25,965 bases of DNA from Pseudomonadota bacterium. Its GTDB lineage: Bacteria > Pseudomonadota > Gammaproteobacteria > Legionellales > Legionellaceae. Each line of letters starts with the position of its first letter. Position 1 is the stretch's first letter. The stretch lies in the NCBI GenBank assembly GCA_021807845.1, contig JAKBCM010000001.1, positions 1-25,965 of the forward strand, in the 5' to 3' direction. Below, one piece after another: positions 1-7,230 of the stretch. The notes below the pieces were generated by a model. That model was not told the DNA's origin. It saw nothing but the letters and a program-made list of their open reading frames with translations, and searched no databases. Made by a program: the position numbers and the translations under genes.

Positions 1-2
1 GA

Positions 3-140
3 TCGAGTGGGGAATGTAGCATTGTAACTGTTTTTCTATCTGATGGAATGGAAAATAATTTTAACATCCTTGCATTGATGCATATCAAGACAAAAAATAT
101 AACAAATCAACAATTCAGGGCACTTGGAGGTATTAGATAA
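3..140 (+). CDS. C-terminal fragment of an unknown protein, cut by the window edge
   Basis: This frame is open from the first bases of the window to a TAA at 138-140 and encodes about 45 residues, ending QQFRALGGIR. An in-frame ATG at 48 exists, but the frame is already open before it, so the gene probably begins left of the window. I do not recognise the family. After the TAA the same frame stays open for 40 more codons (141-260) to a TAG at 261-263, ending EEIRANIR, so the TAA may be a premature stop in a longer gene, or the true end. The extended frame would overlap the tail of the convergent tatC by 8 bp. Low confidence, because it rests only on an open frame in AT-rich DNA. Confidence 0.35.
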   Translation, partial: SSGECSIVTVFLSDGMENNFNILALMHIKTKNITNQQFRALGGIR

Positions 141-255
141 AAAAGCAACTTTAAAAAAGTGGAATCCCTTGGAGGCCTCATCACGATTTTTAATGAATTG
201 ATAACAAACTTAAACATTGATACAGGCCTTTCAGTGGAAGAAATAAGAGCTAATA

Positions 256-966
256 TTAGATAGCGATTTGTCGTGCACCACGCACGACAAGCGCAGACAA
301 AACAATGCCAAGTTCAAATAGTAAACAAAGCGGTATCGCCAACATCATTTGTGAGCACACATCGGGCGTTAACAACATGCCAAGGATAAATGCGCCAACG
401 ATGACATAGGGTCGAATGATTTTTAAGGTTTTAATAGTTACCAAGTTTAGCGATACCAACAACAGGCAAACCAAAGGGATTTGAAAACAAAATCCAAACA
501 GCAATATCATCCTGGTCATGAAATCAATGGCATAGGTGATATCTGGCATGAAACGCACGCCGAGGGGCACTGCCTGAGCAAAAAAATGCAACATCAATGG
601 TATCATCACGTCATAGCAAAATAATCCTCCTAAGCAAAAAAGAGCCAAACTGGCAAAGATTGCCAAACGTAATCCTTTCCGCTCCTTACGATAAAGTGCA
701 GGAGCAACAAAATACCAAAGTTGTAACAATGTAAATGGCGCGGTGAATAAACAGGCCACATCTGCGCTAAGTTTCATTGGGATGAATACTGGGGTTGTAA
801 TTTGGGTGGCGATGAGTGGGTTTTTTGTGGGTAAAACCTGTAATAAGGGTAAAATCATTTGATGAAATAAAGTGGGGGCATAGAAACAAAACAATAGAAA
901 TAAGCCCATAAAAAAAGTAATCACATAAAGTGCGCGGCGACGTAATTCAATCAGATGAGTTAACAT
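256..966 (-). CDS. tatC: Sec-independent protein translocase subunit TatC
   Basis: Inner-membrane receptor core of the twin-arginine translocase, which with TatB binds twin-arginine signal peptides and with TatA exports folded proteins. The protein has 236 residues, slightly shorter than E. coli TatC (258). The N-terminal motif THLIELRRR (3-11) is the cytoplasmic TatC signature. The segment LQLWYFVAPALYRKER (81-96) matches the conserved first cytoplasmic loop, with E95 at the position of the E. coli signal-peptide-binding glutamate E103. Hydrophobic stretches fit the six-helix topology. The ATG at 964-966 is preceded by only a weak ribosome-binding site. tatA and tatB are not adjacent: the upstream neighbour is the divergent epmC, so tatC looks like a single-gene unit with its own promoter. 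Family assignment is firm. Confidence 0.96.
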   Translation of the reverse strand: MLTHLIELRRRALYVITFFMGLFLLFCFYAPTLFHQMILPLLQVLPTKNPLIATQITTPVFIPMKLSADVACLFTAPFTLLQLWYFVAPALYRKERKGLRLAIFASLALFCLGGLFCYDVMIPLMLHFFAQAVPLGVRFMPDITYAIDFMTRMILLFGFCFQIPLVCLLLVSLNLVTIKTLKIIRPYVIVGAFILGMLLTPDVCSQMMLAIPLCLLFELGIVLSALVVRGARQIAI

Positions 967-992
967 GGACTTTTTTTAACCTTTTTGCGCTG

Positions 993-1021
993 ATAATACC
1001 GATGTCCACCCGACTTTGCAA
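993..1021 (-). promoter_or_regulatory. Candidate sigma-70 promoter of tatC
   Basis: Read on the minus strand, TTGCAA (1016-1021) and TATTAT (993-998) are separated by exactly 17 bp, and the -10 element lies about 27 bp before the tatC start. The -10 matches the consensus at 5 of 6 positions and the -35 at 4 of 6. This is a sequence match only. Confidence 0.5.
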
Positions 1022-1160
1022 ATGAGTATTATGAATGGGTGCAATGCTCGCATATCTAAATGTGTGGTAAGTTAGGCCTTGGGTATAAATCGGCTCAAGG
1101 CTTATTCACATCACCACCGAAGACGTATTAAAATGCCTCTTTTTTTACAACGGAACCCTC

Positions 1161-1694
1161 GTGCATCATTATCAAGATTTGATTCAAATTTTTAATGACT
1201 GTTTTGCCGTAACCCATCAGACGAAATTGGTGAAGGGGGGAGATGAGCCCATCTATCTGCCGGCAGATGAAGAGCGTCCTTATCATGCGTTATGTTTTGC
1301 ACATGGATTTTTTAGCAGCGCGTTACATGAAAGTGCTCATTGGTTGATTGCAGGCAGTGCTCGTCGAACATTGGTGGATTTTGGATATTGGTACACACCG
1401 GATGGTCGTACAGAAGCAGAACAGGTGTTGTTTCAACAAGTAGAGGTAAAACCACAAGCACTGGAGTGGATTCTTGCCAAAGCAACGGGCTATCGGTTTC
1501 AAGTGAGTATTGACAATTTAAATGGTCAAGAAGTGGATACACTGCTTTTTAAGCAATCTGTATATCAACAGGTAAAGCAATATTGTGCCAAAGGTCTTTC
1601 TGCTCGTGCAGAGATTTTTCGCAATGCGTTGTGTCAGTTTTATCATACCGCTATGGCTTTAAACATAGAGGATTTTGATTTTGAGTCGCTATGA
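1161..1694 (+). CDS. epmC: Elongation factor P hydroxylase EpmC (YfcM family)
   Basis: EpmC hydroxylates the beta-lysylated lysine of elongation factor P, the last step of the EpmA/EpmB/EpmC pathway that helps ribosomes through polyproline stretches. The protein has 177 residues, close to the family's usual ~180. The HESAHW motif (56-61) is the HExxH-like metal site, preceded by the conserved FAHGFFSS segment and followed by DFGYWYTPDGR. Translation starts with GTG at 1161 after a CGGAA ribosome-binding site; no better in-frame ATG is present. epmA, epmB and efp are not in the window. Its 3' end lies only 9 bp from the convergent secreted-protein gene. A weak hairpin (GCCTTG at 1076-1081 with CAAGGC at 1096-1101) lies in its upstream region. 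Confidence 0.92.
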   Translation: MHHYQDLIQIFNDCFAVTHQTKLVKGGDEPIYLPADEERPYHALCFAHGFFSSALHESAHWLIAGSARRTLVDFGYWYTPDGRTEAEQVLFQQVEVKPQALEWILAKATGYRFQVSIDNLNGQEVDTLLFKQSVYQQVKQYCAKGLSARAEIFRNALCQFYHTAMALNIEDFDFESL

Positions 1695-1703
1695 GACTCT
1701 ATT

Positions 1704-3332
1704 TTAGGGACAGGTGATCCCATTTGGATTGTAAGTGACCATTTGTCGATTGTCCAAATCAAGCGTGACAGGCTGATACCAATAGGGGCCAGGATAGGTA
1801 TAGGTCACACCTGGGGTAGGGTTATTGCCAGGACCACCTGGATTGTATAGCGGTAAATATTGCCCAGAAGCGGGGATAATCACCGCCGTAATGCCTTCAA
1901 TGGCTGCCCTATCGCCCTGTAATACAATATCCATATAATTGTCTCTGTCAGCGACATAGGCATCATTTTCTGGCGTGCCCGCGGCAGCAAGATCAGCAAG
2001 CCCTAAAATGGTTATTGTTCCACCGTCTACCGGATAGGGTGTGTTGGGTAGAGTGAGGTAGGTTGGAGAACCGTTTAGAGTGGCTACTACCTGAAAAAAT
2101 TGATTGAATTGGCTGGGTAAAACCGCCGCCACGCCATCTGGTGAGGTACCGGCTGTTGTATACATGCGTAAACGATATTGAGCAGCAGTACCGTAAAGAG
2201 CGTCCCCTCCATTGGGGAAAAAACTATTAAAGAGGGTAGGGGCGCATTGTCCTCTGATGGGGTATGTATTGATCTTGGCTCCAATCAGTTTAGGTCCGCC
2301 TCCAACTTGATAAGGATTTCCACTCGCAATGCTAAGACCAACTGCACTCACGGGCCCTTGAGGTCCATAAAGCATTAAGGTTGTGCCATTATCCACGACA
2401 CTAAATTGGGTAGGATAAACAGCTCCGGGGGTTCCTGGGGCTAATCGATTTCCGAACTCACCAAATATGACCACACAACTTCGTTTATTGTATAAAAGAT
2501 TCGGAGCAATTGACGCCACTTCAGGCATGACCACGTCACCTGTATTCAACGTCAGTCGAAAATCAGTGGGGTTAACGCTTGAGGGGAGCACAGGCCATGT
2601 GAAGCAAATAGGCATGGCATCGGCGTGATTGGTTGGATAACCAAAGCCAGTTGCTATCGTTTGAGGGGTTTGGGAGGTGGTATAAGCAGCATATGTCGCG
2701 CCTGCTGTATAGATATTCTCCCAAGCGCCTCCAGCGGCAATTACAGCAGCCTCATATCCAGGGACCCCTTCTATGCCTTGGAAACCATAATTTGCGGATA
2801 GAATGGCAGGTGAATCTCCCCAAAGATCGGCGTCAATCAATACATCTTGCATCAGCGATTGATAAGGAAGCGAGGGGGGAGGAATCACCCTAACATTCAG
2901 CAGATCTGCAGTGCTGCTAACGCCTGCGCAACTGATTCCATCATTCCAGCAGGCCATTAATACATTGGGTGCTGTCGCACCAGAAATCGTTTGATCGACC
3001 AATAAACCATTTGGATTGATGATGAGTGTTAAGGTACAGCTTTCAGAAGGATGAAGAGTAAAGGTAGACTGTGCTCCGCAACCACTCGGATCTATGGTCG
3101 TGTGAGGCGGTAAAGATACAATGGATGCCCCAAAGGCTGTGATGCGGTTATGATTCGTGATGAGGTATTTGGCATGGACGGTCGAACCTAAGGCAACTTG
3201 ACTGGGTAGGATGGTATTGGGTTGAACTGTTATGGTAAACGGAAGGTTATAAGTGACATCGGGAGTGGAATAGCTTTTTGCTGCTATGACAAGCAGCAGG
3301 AGACTAAAACTAATAAAGATTCCCTTCATCAT
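1704..3332 (-). CDS. Large secreted protein of unknown function
   Basis: I do not recognise the family. The 542-residue product starts with a clear Sec signal peptide: a positive start, a leucine-rich core at about residues 8-18, and likely cleavage after SYS near residue 22. Residues 30-115 look like an immunoglobulin-like beta-sandwich of the bacterial surface type (GSTVHAKYLITNHN, then a serine/threonine-rich stretch with paired cysteines). The rest is rich in Gly, Pro, Thr and aromatics with scattered cysteines, consistent with a folded extracytoplasmic protein, and the tail is Pro/Gly/Tyr-rich. Tandem ATGs at 3332 and 3329 follow AAAGGAATC; the second has the better spacing. It lies 7 bp after the beta-barrel gene, so the two are probably co-transcribed. 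No catalytic motif is visible. Family and role are open. Confidence 0.85.
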   Translation of the reverse strand: MMKGIFISFSLLLLVIAAKSYSTPDVTYNLPFTITVQPNTILPSQVALGSTVHAKYLITNHNRITAFGASIVSLPPHTTIDPSGCGAQSTFTLHPSESCTLTLIINPNGLLVDQTISGATAPNVLMACWNDGISCAGVSSTADLLNVRVIPPPSLPYQSLMQDVLIDADLWGDSPAILSANYGFQGIEGVPGYEAAVIAAGGAWENIYTAGATYAAYTTSQTPQTIATGFGYPTNHADAMPICFTWPVLPSSVNPTDFRLTLNTGDVVMPEVASIAPNLLYNKRSCVVIFGEFGNRLAPGTPGAVYPTQFSVVDNGTTLMLYGPQGPVSAVGLSIASGNPYQVGGGPKLIGAKINTYPIRGQCAPTLFNSFFPNGGDALYGTAAQYRLRMYTTAGTSPDGVAAVLPSQFNQFFQVVATLNGSPTYLTLPNTPYPVDGGTITILGLADLAAAGTPENDAYVADRDNYMDIVLQGDRAAIEGITAVIIPASGQYLPLYNPGGPGNNPTPGVTYTYPGPYWYQPVTLDLDNRQMVTYNPNGITCP

Positions 3333-3339
3333 GATTCCT

Positions 3340-4059
3340 TTAAATATACCAATTGAGTTCTATTAACAGGGTATTGAGGTACAAATGAGATTGTGACAGT
3401 GGGCTAGTGACAAGGATATTGCGAATAGCCCCATTGCCAAGGGCAAAATGCCCTAAATCAGAAAAACGATACCCTAAACCCGCAGTTATCGATTTGGTGA
3501 GAGCATAGTCTAAACCAAGCCCTAAAGAATAGCTAAAAGAGGTGCTTGAATGATTGGAATAATAGGGAGTTAATGTCATGAAGTCAGGAATATTGGTGGC
3601 GTAATTTTGGGCGTGATTGAACCCAGCTCCGATACCTGCTGCGGCATAAGGATAATAGGCTTCACGCCATTGATGAACCCACTTTCCTTCGGCCAACAAC
3701 TGCGAACTGTGAAGAGAATAAGAGTAAGAAAAAGGAACAAAAGGCGGAGAGATGCCTTGTTCTAGCGTGCCATTAACCGACATGGTTGTGATGTAATGAT
3801 AGCTAACTCCTATTTGTAGGGCATTTAAAGATGACAAAGAGAATTGTTTAGCCACATAAGCCCCGAATCGTGAGGGATCTTTGGTGGTGTTGTTAGGGGT
3901 GTATTGAAACGTACTGTAACCCAGAGGAAACGATGCTGTGTTTCCCAAATTTTGGATTTCTGAAATCCCGAGATCGAGTCCTAAAACGTTTGTTGCATAT
4001 GAAAAGGAACAGGGGATAATAAGAGCCATTCCTAAAATAACTGATTGTATCCTTCTCAT
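3340..4059 (-). CDS. Small outer-membrane beta-barrel protein
   Basis: Predicted eight-stranded outer-membrane barrel of the OmpA/OmpW-like porin fold. A signal peptide (MRRIQSVILGMAL, cleavage after SYA near residue 22) is followed by alternating hydrophobic/polar strands with Tyr, Gly and Ser, such as GVSYHYITTMSV, YSLGLGLDYAL and SITAGLGYRFSDLG, and the C-terminus ends in an amphipathic aromatic strand (LIELNWYI). Length is 239 residues from the ATG at 4057-4059. A slightly longer frame would need a TTG at 4066-4068, which is less likely. It is the first gene of a two-gene unit with the secreted protein 7 bp downstream, preceded by a good promoter and a perfect palindrome. The exact ligand or role is not visible. 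Confidence 0.85.
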   Translation of the reverse strand: MRRIQSVILGMALIIPCSFSYATNVLGLDLGISEIQNLGNTASFPLGYSTFQYTPNNTTKDPSRFGAYVAKQFSLSSLNALQIGVSYHYITTMSVNGTLEQGISPPFVPFSYSYSLHSSQLLAEGKWVHQWREAYYPYAAAGIGAGFNHAQNYATNIPDFMTLTPYYSNHSSTSFSYSLGLGLDYALTKSITAGLGYRFSDLGHFALGNGAIRNILVTSPLSQSHLYLNTLLIELNWYI

Positions 4060-4087
4060 TGGTACCAACGATTGATAACTCTCGTTG

Positions 4088-4117
4088 ATTATACTTACAA
4101 AATATAATTTAGGTAAA
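4088..4117 (-). promoter_or_regulatory. Candidate promoter of the beta-barrel / secreted-protein unit
   Basis: On the minus strand, TTTACC (4112-4117) and a perfect TATAAT (4088-4093) are separated by 18 bp, with the -10 about 28 bp before the beta-barrel ATG. It lies directly beside the 14-nt palindrome at 4118-4131. Confidence 0.55.
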
Positions 4118-4131
4118 GCTGGAATTCCAGC
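4118..4131. promoter_or_regulatory. Perfect 14-nt palindrome, operator-like
   Basis: GCTGGAATTCCAGC is its own reverse complement. It abuts the upstream edge of the -35 element of the minus-strand beta-barrel promoter and lies between that gene and rsmA. A partly similar segment, GAATTTCAG, follows at 4134-4142. The position fits a dimeric regulator; which one cannot be told from the sequence. Confidence 0.4.
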
Positions 4132-4183
4132 ATGAATTTCAGAAAAATTGTTCTATACAAAGACCTATGCTACTCAAATCAGG

Positions 4184-4189
4184 TATAAT
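4184..4189 (+). promoter_or_regulatory. Candidate -10 element for rsmA
   Basis: A perfect TATAAT lies 26 bp before the rsmA start on the plus strand. No convincing -35 hexamer is present at 16-18 bp spacing, so this is a weak or activator-dependent promoter candidate. Confidence 0.35.
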
Positions 4190-4215
4190 TTCATTTTTAA
4201 CAAGTAAAGTGTGAT

Positions 4216-4986
4216 ATGAAGCATCGTCCGCGTAAGCGTTTTGGCCAGAATTTTTTGCAAAGCGCGCCGATTATTGAAGATATTTTGCGGGCATTTCATC
4301 CTAAGGCTTCTGATCAAGTTGTTGAGATTGGGCCAGGCTTAGGGGCGTTGACCAAGCCCTTGTTGCATACGCTTGATTCTTTAACAGCGATAGAGATAGA
4401 CAAAGATTTATATGCTCATTTAGAGGCTATGTTTCCTCACCATTCCAAATTAAAACTCATCAATAAAGATGCGCTCACCGTTGACTATCGTCAATTTGGG
4501 GAACACTTGCGTATCATTGGTAATTTACCCTATAACATTTCCACCCCTTTTATCCTCCATTTGTTGGGTTTCGTAGAACATATTGAGGATATGCACTTTA
4601 TGTTACAAAAAGAAGTGGCCGATAGGATAGCAGCTACTCCTGGGAGTAAAACTTATGGGCGTTTGAGTGTCATGGTGCAGTATTATTGCGAAGTGGAGCA
4701 ATTATTTATTGTGCCCGCTTCGGCTTTTTACCCAGAGCCTAAAGTAGAATCTGCTATTCTTCGCATGAGCCCTTATCAAGCCTCACCTTATCCTCATGTG
4801 GATTTTTCAACACTTGAGAAAGTCGTCGCAACGGCATTTTCTATGCGGCGTAAAACATTAGCGAATACGATGAAACCTTTGCTCAATGCGGCTGCATTGC
4901 TTTCTTTAGGGATTGATCCCAGTTTGCGTCCTGAACAAATTTCTGTCAACAACTATGTCCAGATAGCGAAATTTGTTACCAATTAG
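4216..4986 (+). CDS. rsmA: 16S rRNA dimethyladenosine methyltransferase RsmA (KsgA)
   Basis: RsmA dimethylates the two adjacent adenosines in the loop near the 3' end of 16S rRNA, using S-adenosylmethionine, late in 30S assembly. The 256 residues match the family length. The N-terminus has KRFGQNFL (7-14), followed by the SAM-binding motif [11 protein letters not shown] and the adenine N6-methylase motif NLPYNIS (N103 to S109). The C-terminal helical domain carries [15 protein letters not shown], the typical RsmA signature. It is followed 24 bp after the stop by a strong bidirectional terminator hairpin. apaH, often linked to it in gammaproteobacteria, lies 1.4 kb downstream with a TraI-domain gene between; apaG is absent from the slot. 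Confidence 0.98.
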   Translation: MKHRPRKRFGQNFLQSAPIIEDILRAFHPKASDQVVEIGPGLGALTKPLLHTLDSLTAIEIDKDLYAHLEAMFPHHSKLKLINKDALTVDYRQFGEHLRIIGNLPYNISTPFILHLLGFVEHIEDMHFMLQKEVADRIAATPGSKTYGRLSVMVQYYCEVEQLFIVPASAFYPEPKVESAILRMSPYQASPYPHVDFSTLEKVVATAFSMRRKTLANTMKPLLNAAALLSLGIDPSLRPEQISVNNYVQIAKFVTN

Positions 4987-5009
4987 TGTAAAATAAACTT
5001 TTAAGGATT

Positions 5010-5073
5010 ATCCTAGAAAAAGCAGTTGAGCTCACAGCTATCTGTAGCAGAGCTCAACTGCTTTTTCTAGGAT
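5010..5073. terminator. Bidirectional intrinsic terminator / hairpin between rsmA and the next operon
   Basis: A perfect 24-nt inverted repeat has arms at 5010-5033 and 5050-5073 with a 16-nt spacer. The core stem AGCAGTTGAGCTC pairs with GAGCTCAACTGCT and is flanked by five A on the left and five T on the right, the form of an intrinsic terminator working on both strands. The spacer itself can form a small ACAG/CTGT stem. The right arm ends only 12 bp before the TTG start of the next gene and 3 bp before its Shine-Dalgarno, leaving no room for a promoter between, so it may act as an attenuator for the downstream operon rather than a simple end of rsmA. Confidence 0.85.
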
Positions 5074-5085
5074 TATGGAGGCCCC

Positions 5086-6420
5086 TTGTTTCATCGTCAT
5101 ACCATCAAGACAAAATTACCCAATGCTAAGCCGCTTAAGGATTTAACAGCTGTGCTCGCTCCTGAACAATTGCTGTCAGAAGTGAAACGACAAGAATTGC
5201 TCAAGACTATTCGTGAAATCAGTGCATTAGATCCCTCTCGTTTTGATAGCATTTGTTTAAGTCTGATTCATCATTATCTGAATCATTGTCAAAGCATGCC
5301 TGAAACAACAAACAGTTATTATGCCTTACCAGGCGGGCTCATTGATCACGCTCTGAATCGAACGGAAGCGGCCTTGTCATTATTTCGACATTTTGTGTTA
5401 AATGATGGGGGGAGCGAACTGTCTGAAGAACAAAAATTATGGTGTTATGCCTTATTTTCCGCAAGCCTTTTACAAGGCATTGGTAAACTTGAAATCGATT
5501 ATAGTGTTGATCTGTATGATATCAATGGCCAATTCTTAAAGTCATGGAGTCCATTGTTAGAAAGCATGGCGTCAGTGGGTAGTTATTATCAGTTTGAATT
5601 TCAGAAAGAAGGTGAGAAAGAATTACGATGTCGTTTAAATATATTGTTGGCCCGATTCTTGATGCCTGCAAGTGGTTTTGCTTGGATCACCTCTCATCCT
5701 CAGGTATTAGCAGCATGGCTTGCACTATTGAGTGAAGATCTTCGTGGAGCCGGCACGCTAGGGGCTATTTTGATTCGAGCGGATGCCATTGCGATTCAGC
5801 GTTATTTTAATGAACCTTTGAAAGGATTAGGAAGCGGTCGTGGTGGTCGCATGAATCGCATCAGTACTTTTGTGGATAGCACGCCGACTTCTGTTGCCGA
5901 AAAAGAACGATTAATTGGCATAGAATTTATCAAGTGGCTCACCATTCAGCTGGCGTCAGGTAAAATCATGATCAACCGAGCGCCTTTGTTTATGGTTCCT
6001 GGTGGGTTATTGATGTCGGCAGAAATGTATCAGTGGTTTGTCCGTGAACATCCTGAATATAAAAATTGGCAAGCGGTACAAAATGCGTTTCTCTCATTAG
6101 GGCTTCATAGTGTTGGTGCAGATGGGAGTCCCATATCCCGCTTTGAACAAGTGAATACCCAACAAATGCATAGTGGTGTGGTGTTTTCTGAATTTGCAGT
6201 CGCATTGCCAGAGACGGTGCAATTATATCATTTAAACACGGGTGAGATTTCATCTATTTCGGCAGTGGAGGTGGTGAATATGTCCCAATTTGACCTTCAC
6301 TTTAATCGTCAAGAACCAGCGTCTGTCATCAATCCATTAAGTTATTTGTCTTCCTCAGGAGAGTGGCAAATGCTCGAAGATAATCATATTTTATCGTTGG
6401 GAAAAACACGCGGTGGCTGA
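5086..6420 (+). CDS. TraI/MobH-domain protein with degenerate HD motif
   Basis: The N-terminal half resembles the TraI_2 (MobH relaxase-type, HD-like) domain of integrative conjugative elements: [17 protein letters not shown] (81-97) matches the conserved histidine segment, with H88. The position where HD-type proteins carry LLHDIGK reads LLQGIGK (128-134), so the His-Asp metal pair is Gln-Gly here and metal-dependent catalysis is doubtful. The C-terminal part (about 280-395) looks like the TraI C-terminal winged-helix region. The 444-residue protein is shorter than typical relaxases. Start: TTG at 5086, with GGAGG at 5077-5081; no nearby in-frame ATG exists. Its stop overlaps the GTG start of apaH by 8 bp. 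No other conjugation gene lies in the window, so this is a chromosomal orphan. The domain assignment is reasonably sure; the function is unknown. Confidence 0.85.
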   Translation: MFHRHTIKTKLPNAKPLKDLTAVLAPEQLLSEVKRQELLKTIREISALDPSRFDSICLSLIHHYLNHCQSMPETTNSYYALPGGLIDHALNRTEAALSLFRHFVLNDGGSELSEEQKLWCYALFSASLLQGIGKLEIDYSVDLYDINGQFLKSWSPLLESMASVGSYYQFEFQKEGEKELRCRLNILLARFLMPASGFAWITSHPQVLAAWLALLSEDLRGAGTLGAILIRADAIAIQRYFNEPLKGLGSGRGGRMNRISTFVDSTPTSVAEKERLIGIEFIKWLTIQLASGKIMINRAPLFMVPGGLLMSAEMYQWFVREHPEYKNWQAVQNAFLSLGLHSVGADGSPISRFEQVNTQQMHSGVVFSEFAVALPETVQLYHLNTGEISSISAVEVVNMSQFDLHFNRQEPASVINPLSYLSSSGEWQMLEDNHILSLGKTRGG

Positions 6421-7222
6421 TTATGTGATTGGTGATGTGCAGGGTTGCTATGATCCTTTGCAACGCTTGCTTGATGTTGTCCAATTTGATGATAAAGCAG
6501 ATAGACTTTGGTTTGTGGGTGATCTAGTGAATCGAGGTTTAGAGTCTTTGAGGGTGTTACGATTCATCAAACAGTTGCCCCTTGAGGCGCGAATTACGCT
6601 TGGCAATCATGATATACATTTACTGGCCCAGCTCTTTAGCAATAACCCCTGGACCAATGAAGATGATACCCTAGATGAAGTTCTAAAGGCATCTGATGGA
6701 GAAGAACTCGGTCATTGGTTGCGTCGACAGCCTATTTTGTATCATGACTTTGCCTTAAATGTGGTGATGTGTCATGCAGGCATTGCACCGATTTGGGATT
6801 TATCAACAGCAAAAGAGCTTGCTAAAGAGTTAGAAGCGGCTTTGGTCGGGGACAATTATGTTGAATATTTGACCTACATTTATGGCAATCAACCCAATCA
6901 TTGGTCAAATCAACTGTCTGGCATAGAGCGATTGCGCGTGATTTGTAACTATTTTACTAGAATGAGGTTTTGTAATGCACAAGGTGATTTGGTGTTCGAT
7001 TATAAAGGAACCATAGAGGCGGCTCCGGTTGGCATTTATCCTTGGTATTTAGTCCCCAATCGTCTCGAGATAGAAGCTGATATTGTTTTTGGACATTGGG
7101 CGGCTTTGGAGGGTAGATGTACGCATCCTCGAATCTATGCCCTTGATACGGGTTGTTTATGGGGAGGGTCATTAACGGCTCTTCGTCTACAAGATCGTCA
7201 GTTGTTTCAAGTACCTGGTTAG
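6413..7222 (+). CDS. apaH: Symmetrical bis(5'-nucleosyl)-tetraphosphatase ApaH
   Basis: ApaH is a cytosolic metallophosphoesterase that hydrolyses diadenosine tetraphosphate to two ADP; in some bacteria it also decaps Np4-capped RNA. The 269 residues match the family. Metal-binding motifs appear in order: GDVQG (7-11), GDLVNRG (36-42) and GNHD (64-67), then [20 protein letters not shown] and [10 protein letters not shown]. Translation starts at GTG 6413 inside the last codons of the TraI-domain gene (8-bp overlap), implying translational coupling. The TolC-type gene starts 9 bp after its stop, so stress-nucleotide turnover and an exporter appear to share one transcript. In many gammaproteobacteria apaH follows rsmA-apaG; here the intervening gene is TraI-like. 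Confidence 0.97.
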   Translation: MADYVIGDVQGCYDPLQRLLDVVQFDDKADRLWFVGDLVNRGLESLRVLRFIKQLPLEARITLGNHDIHLLAQLFSNNPWTNEDDTLDEVLKASDGEELGHWLRRQPILYHDFALNVVMCHAGIAPIWDLSTAKELAKELEAALVGDNYVEYLTYIYGNQPNHWSNQLSGIERLRVICNYFTRMRFCNAQGDLVFDYKGTIEAAPVGIYPWYLVPNRLEIEADIVFGHWAALEGRCTHPRIYALDTGCLWGGSLTALRLQDRQLFQVPG

Positions 7223-7230
7223 AGATCTCA

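Noticed and set aside
1074..1103. Hairpin GCCTTG/CAAGGC before epmC as a terminator
   Set aside because: It has a 14-nt loop and no T-tract, and no plus-strand gene ends upstream of it.
1312..1542. Minus-strand frame of 76 codons opposite epmC
   Set aside because: It lies wholly within epmC, which has a clear family motif, and its sequence has no ribosome-binding site or recognisable domain.
5086..6420. Evidence of an integrated conjugative element around the TraI-like gene
   Set aside because: No integrase, other transfer genes, flanking direct repeats or tRNA are present, and the neighbours are core housekeeping genes.
7153..7230. Longer start of the TolC-type gene inside apaH
   Set aside because: It would add 26 residues in front of a proper signal peptide and overlap apaH by 70 bp; ATG 7231 is the better start.
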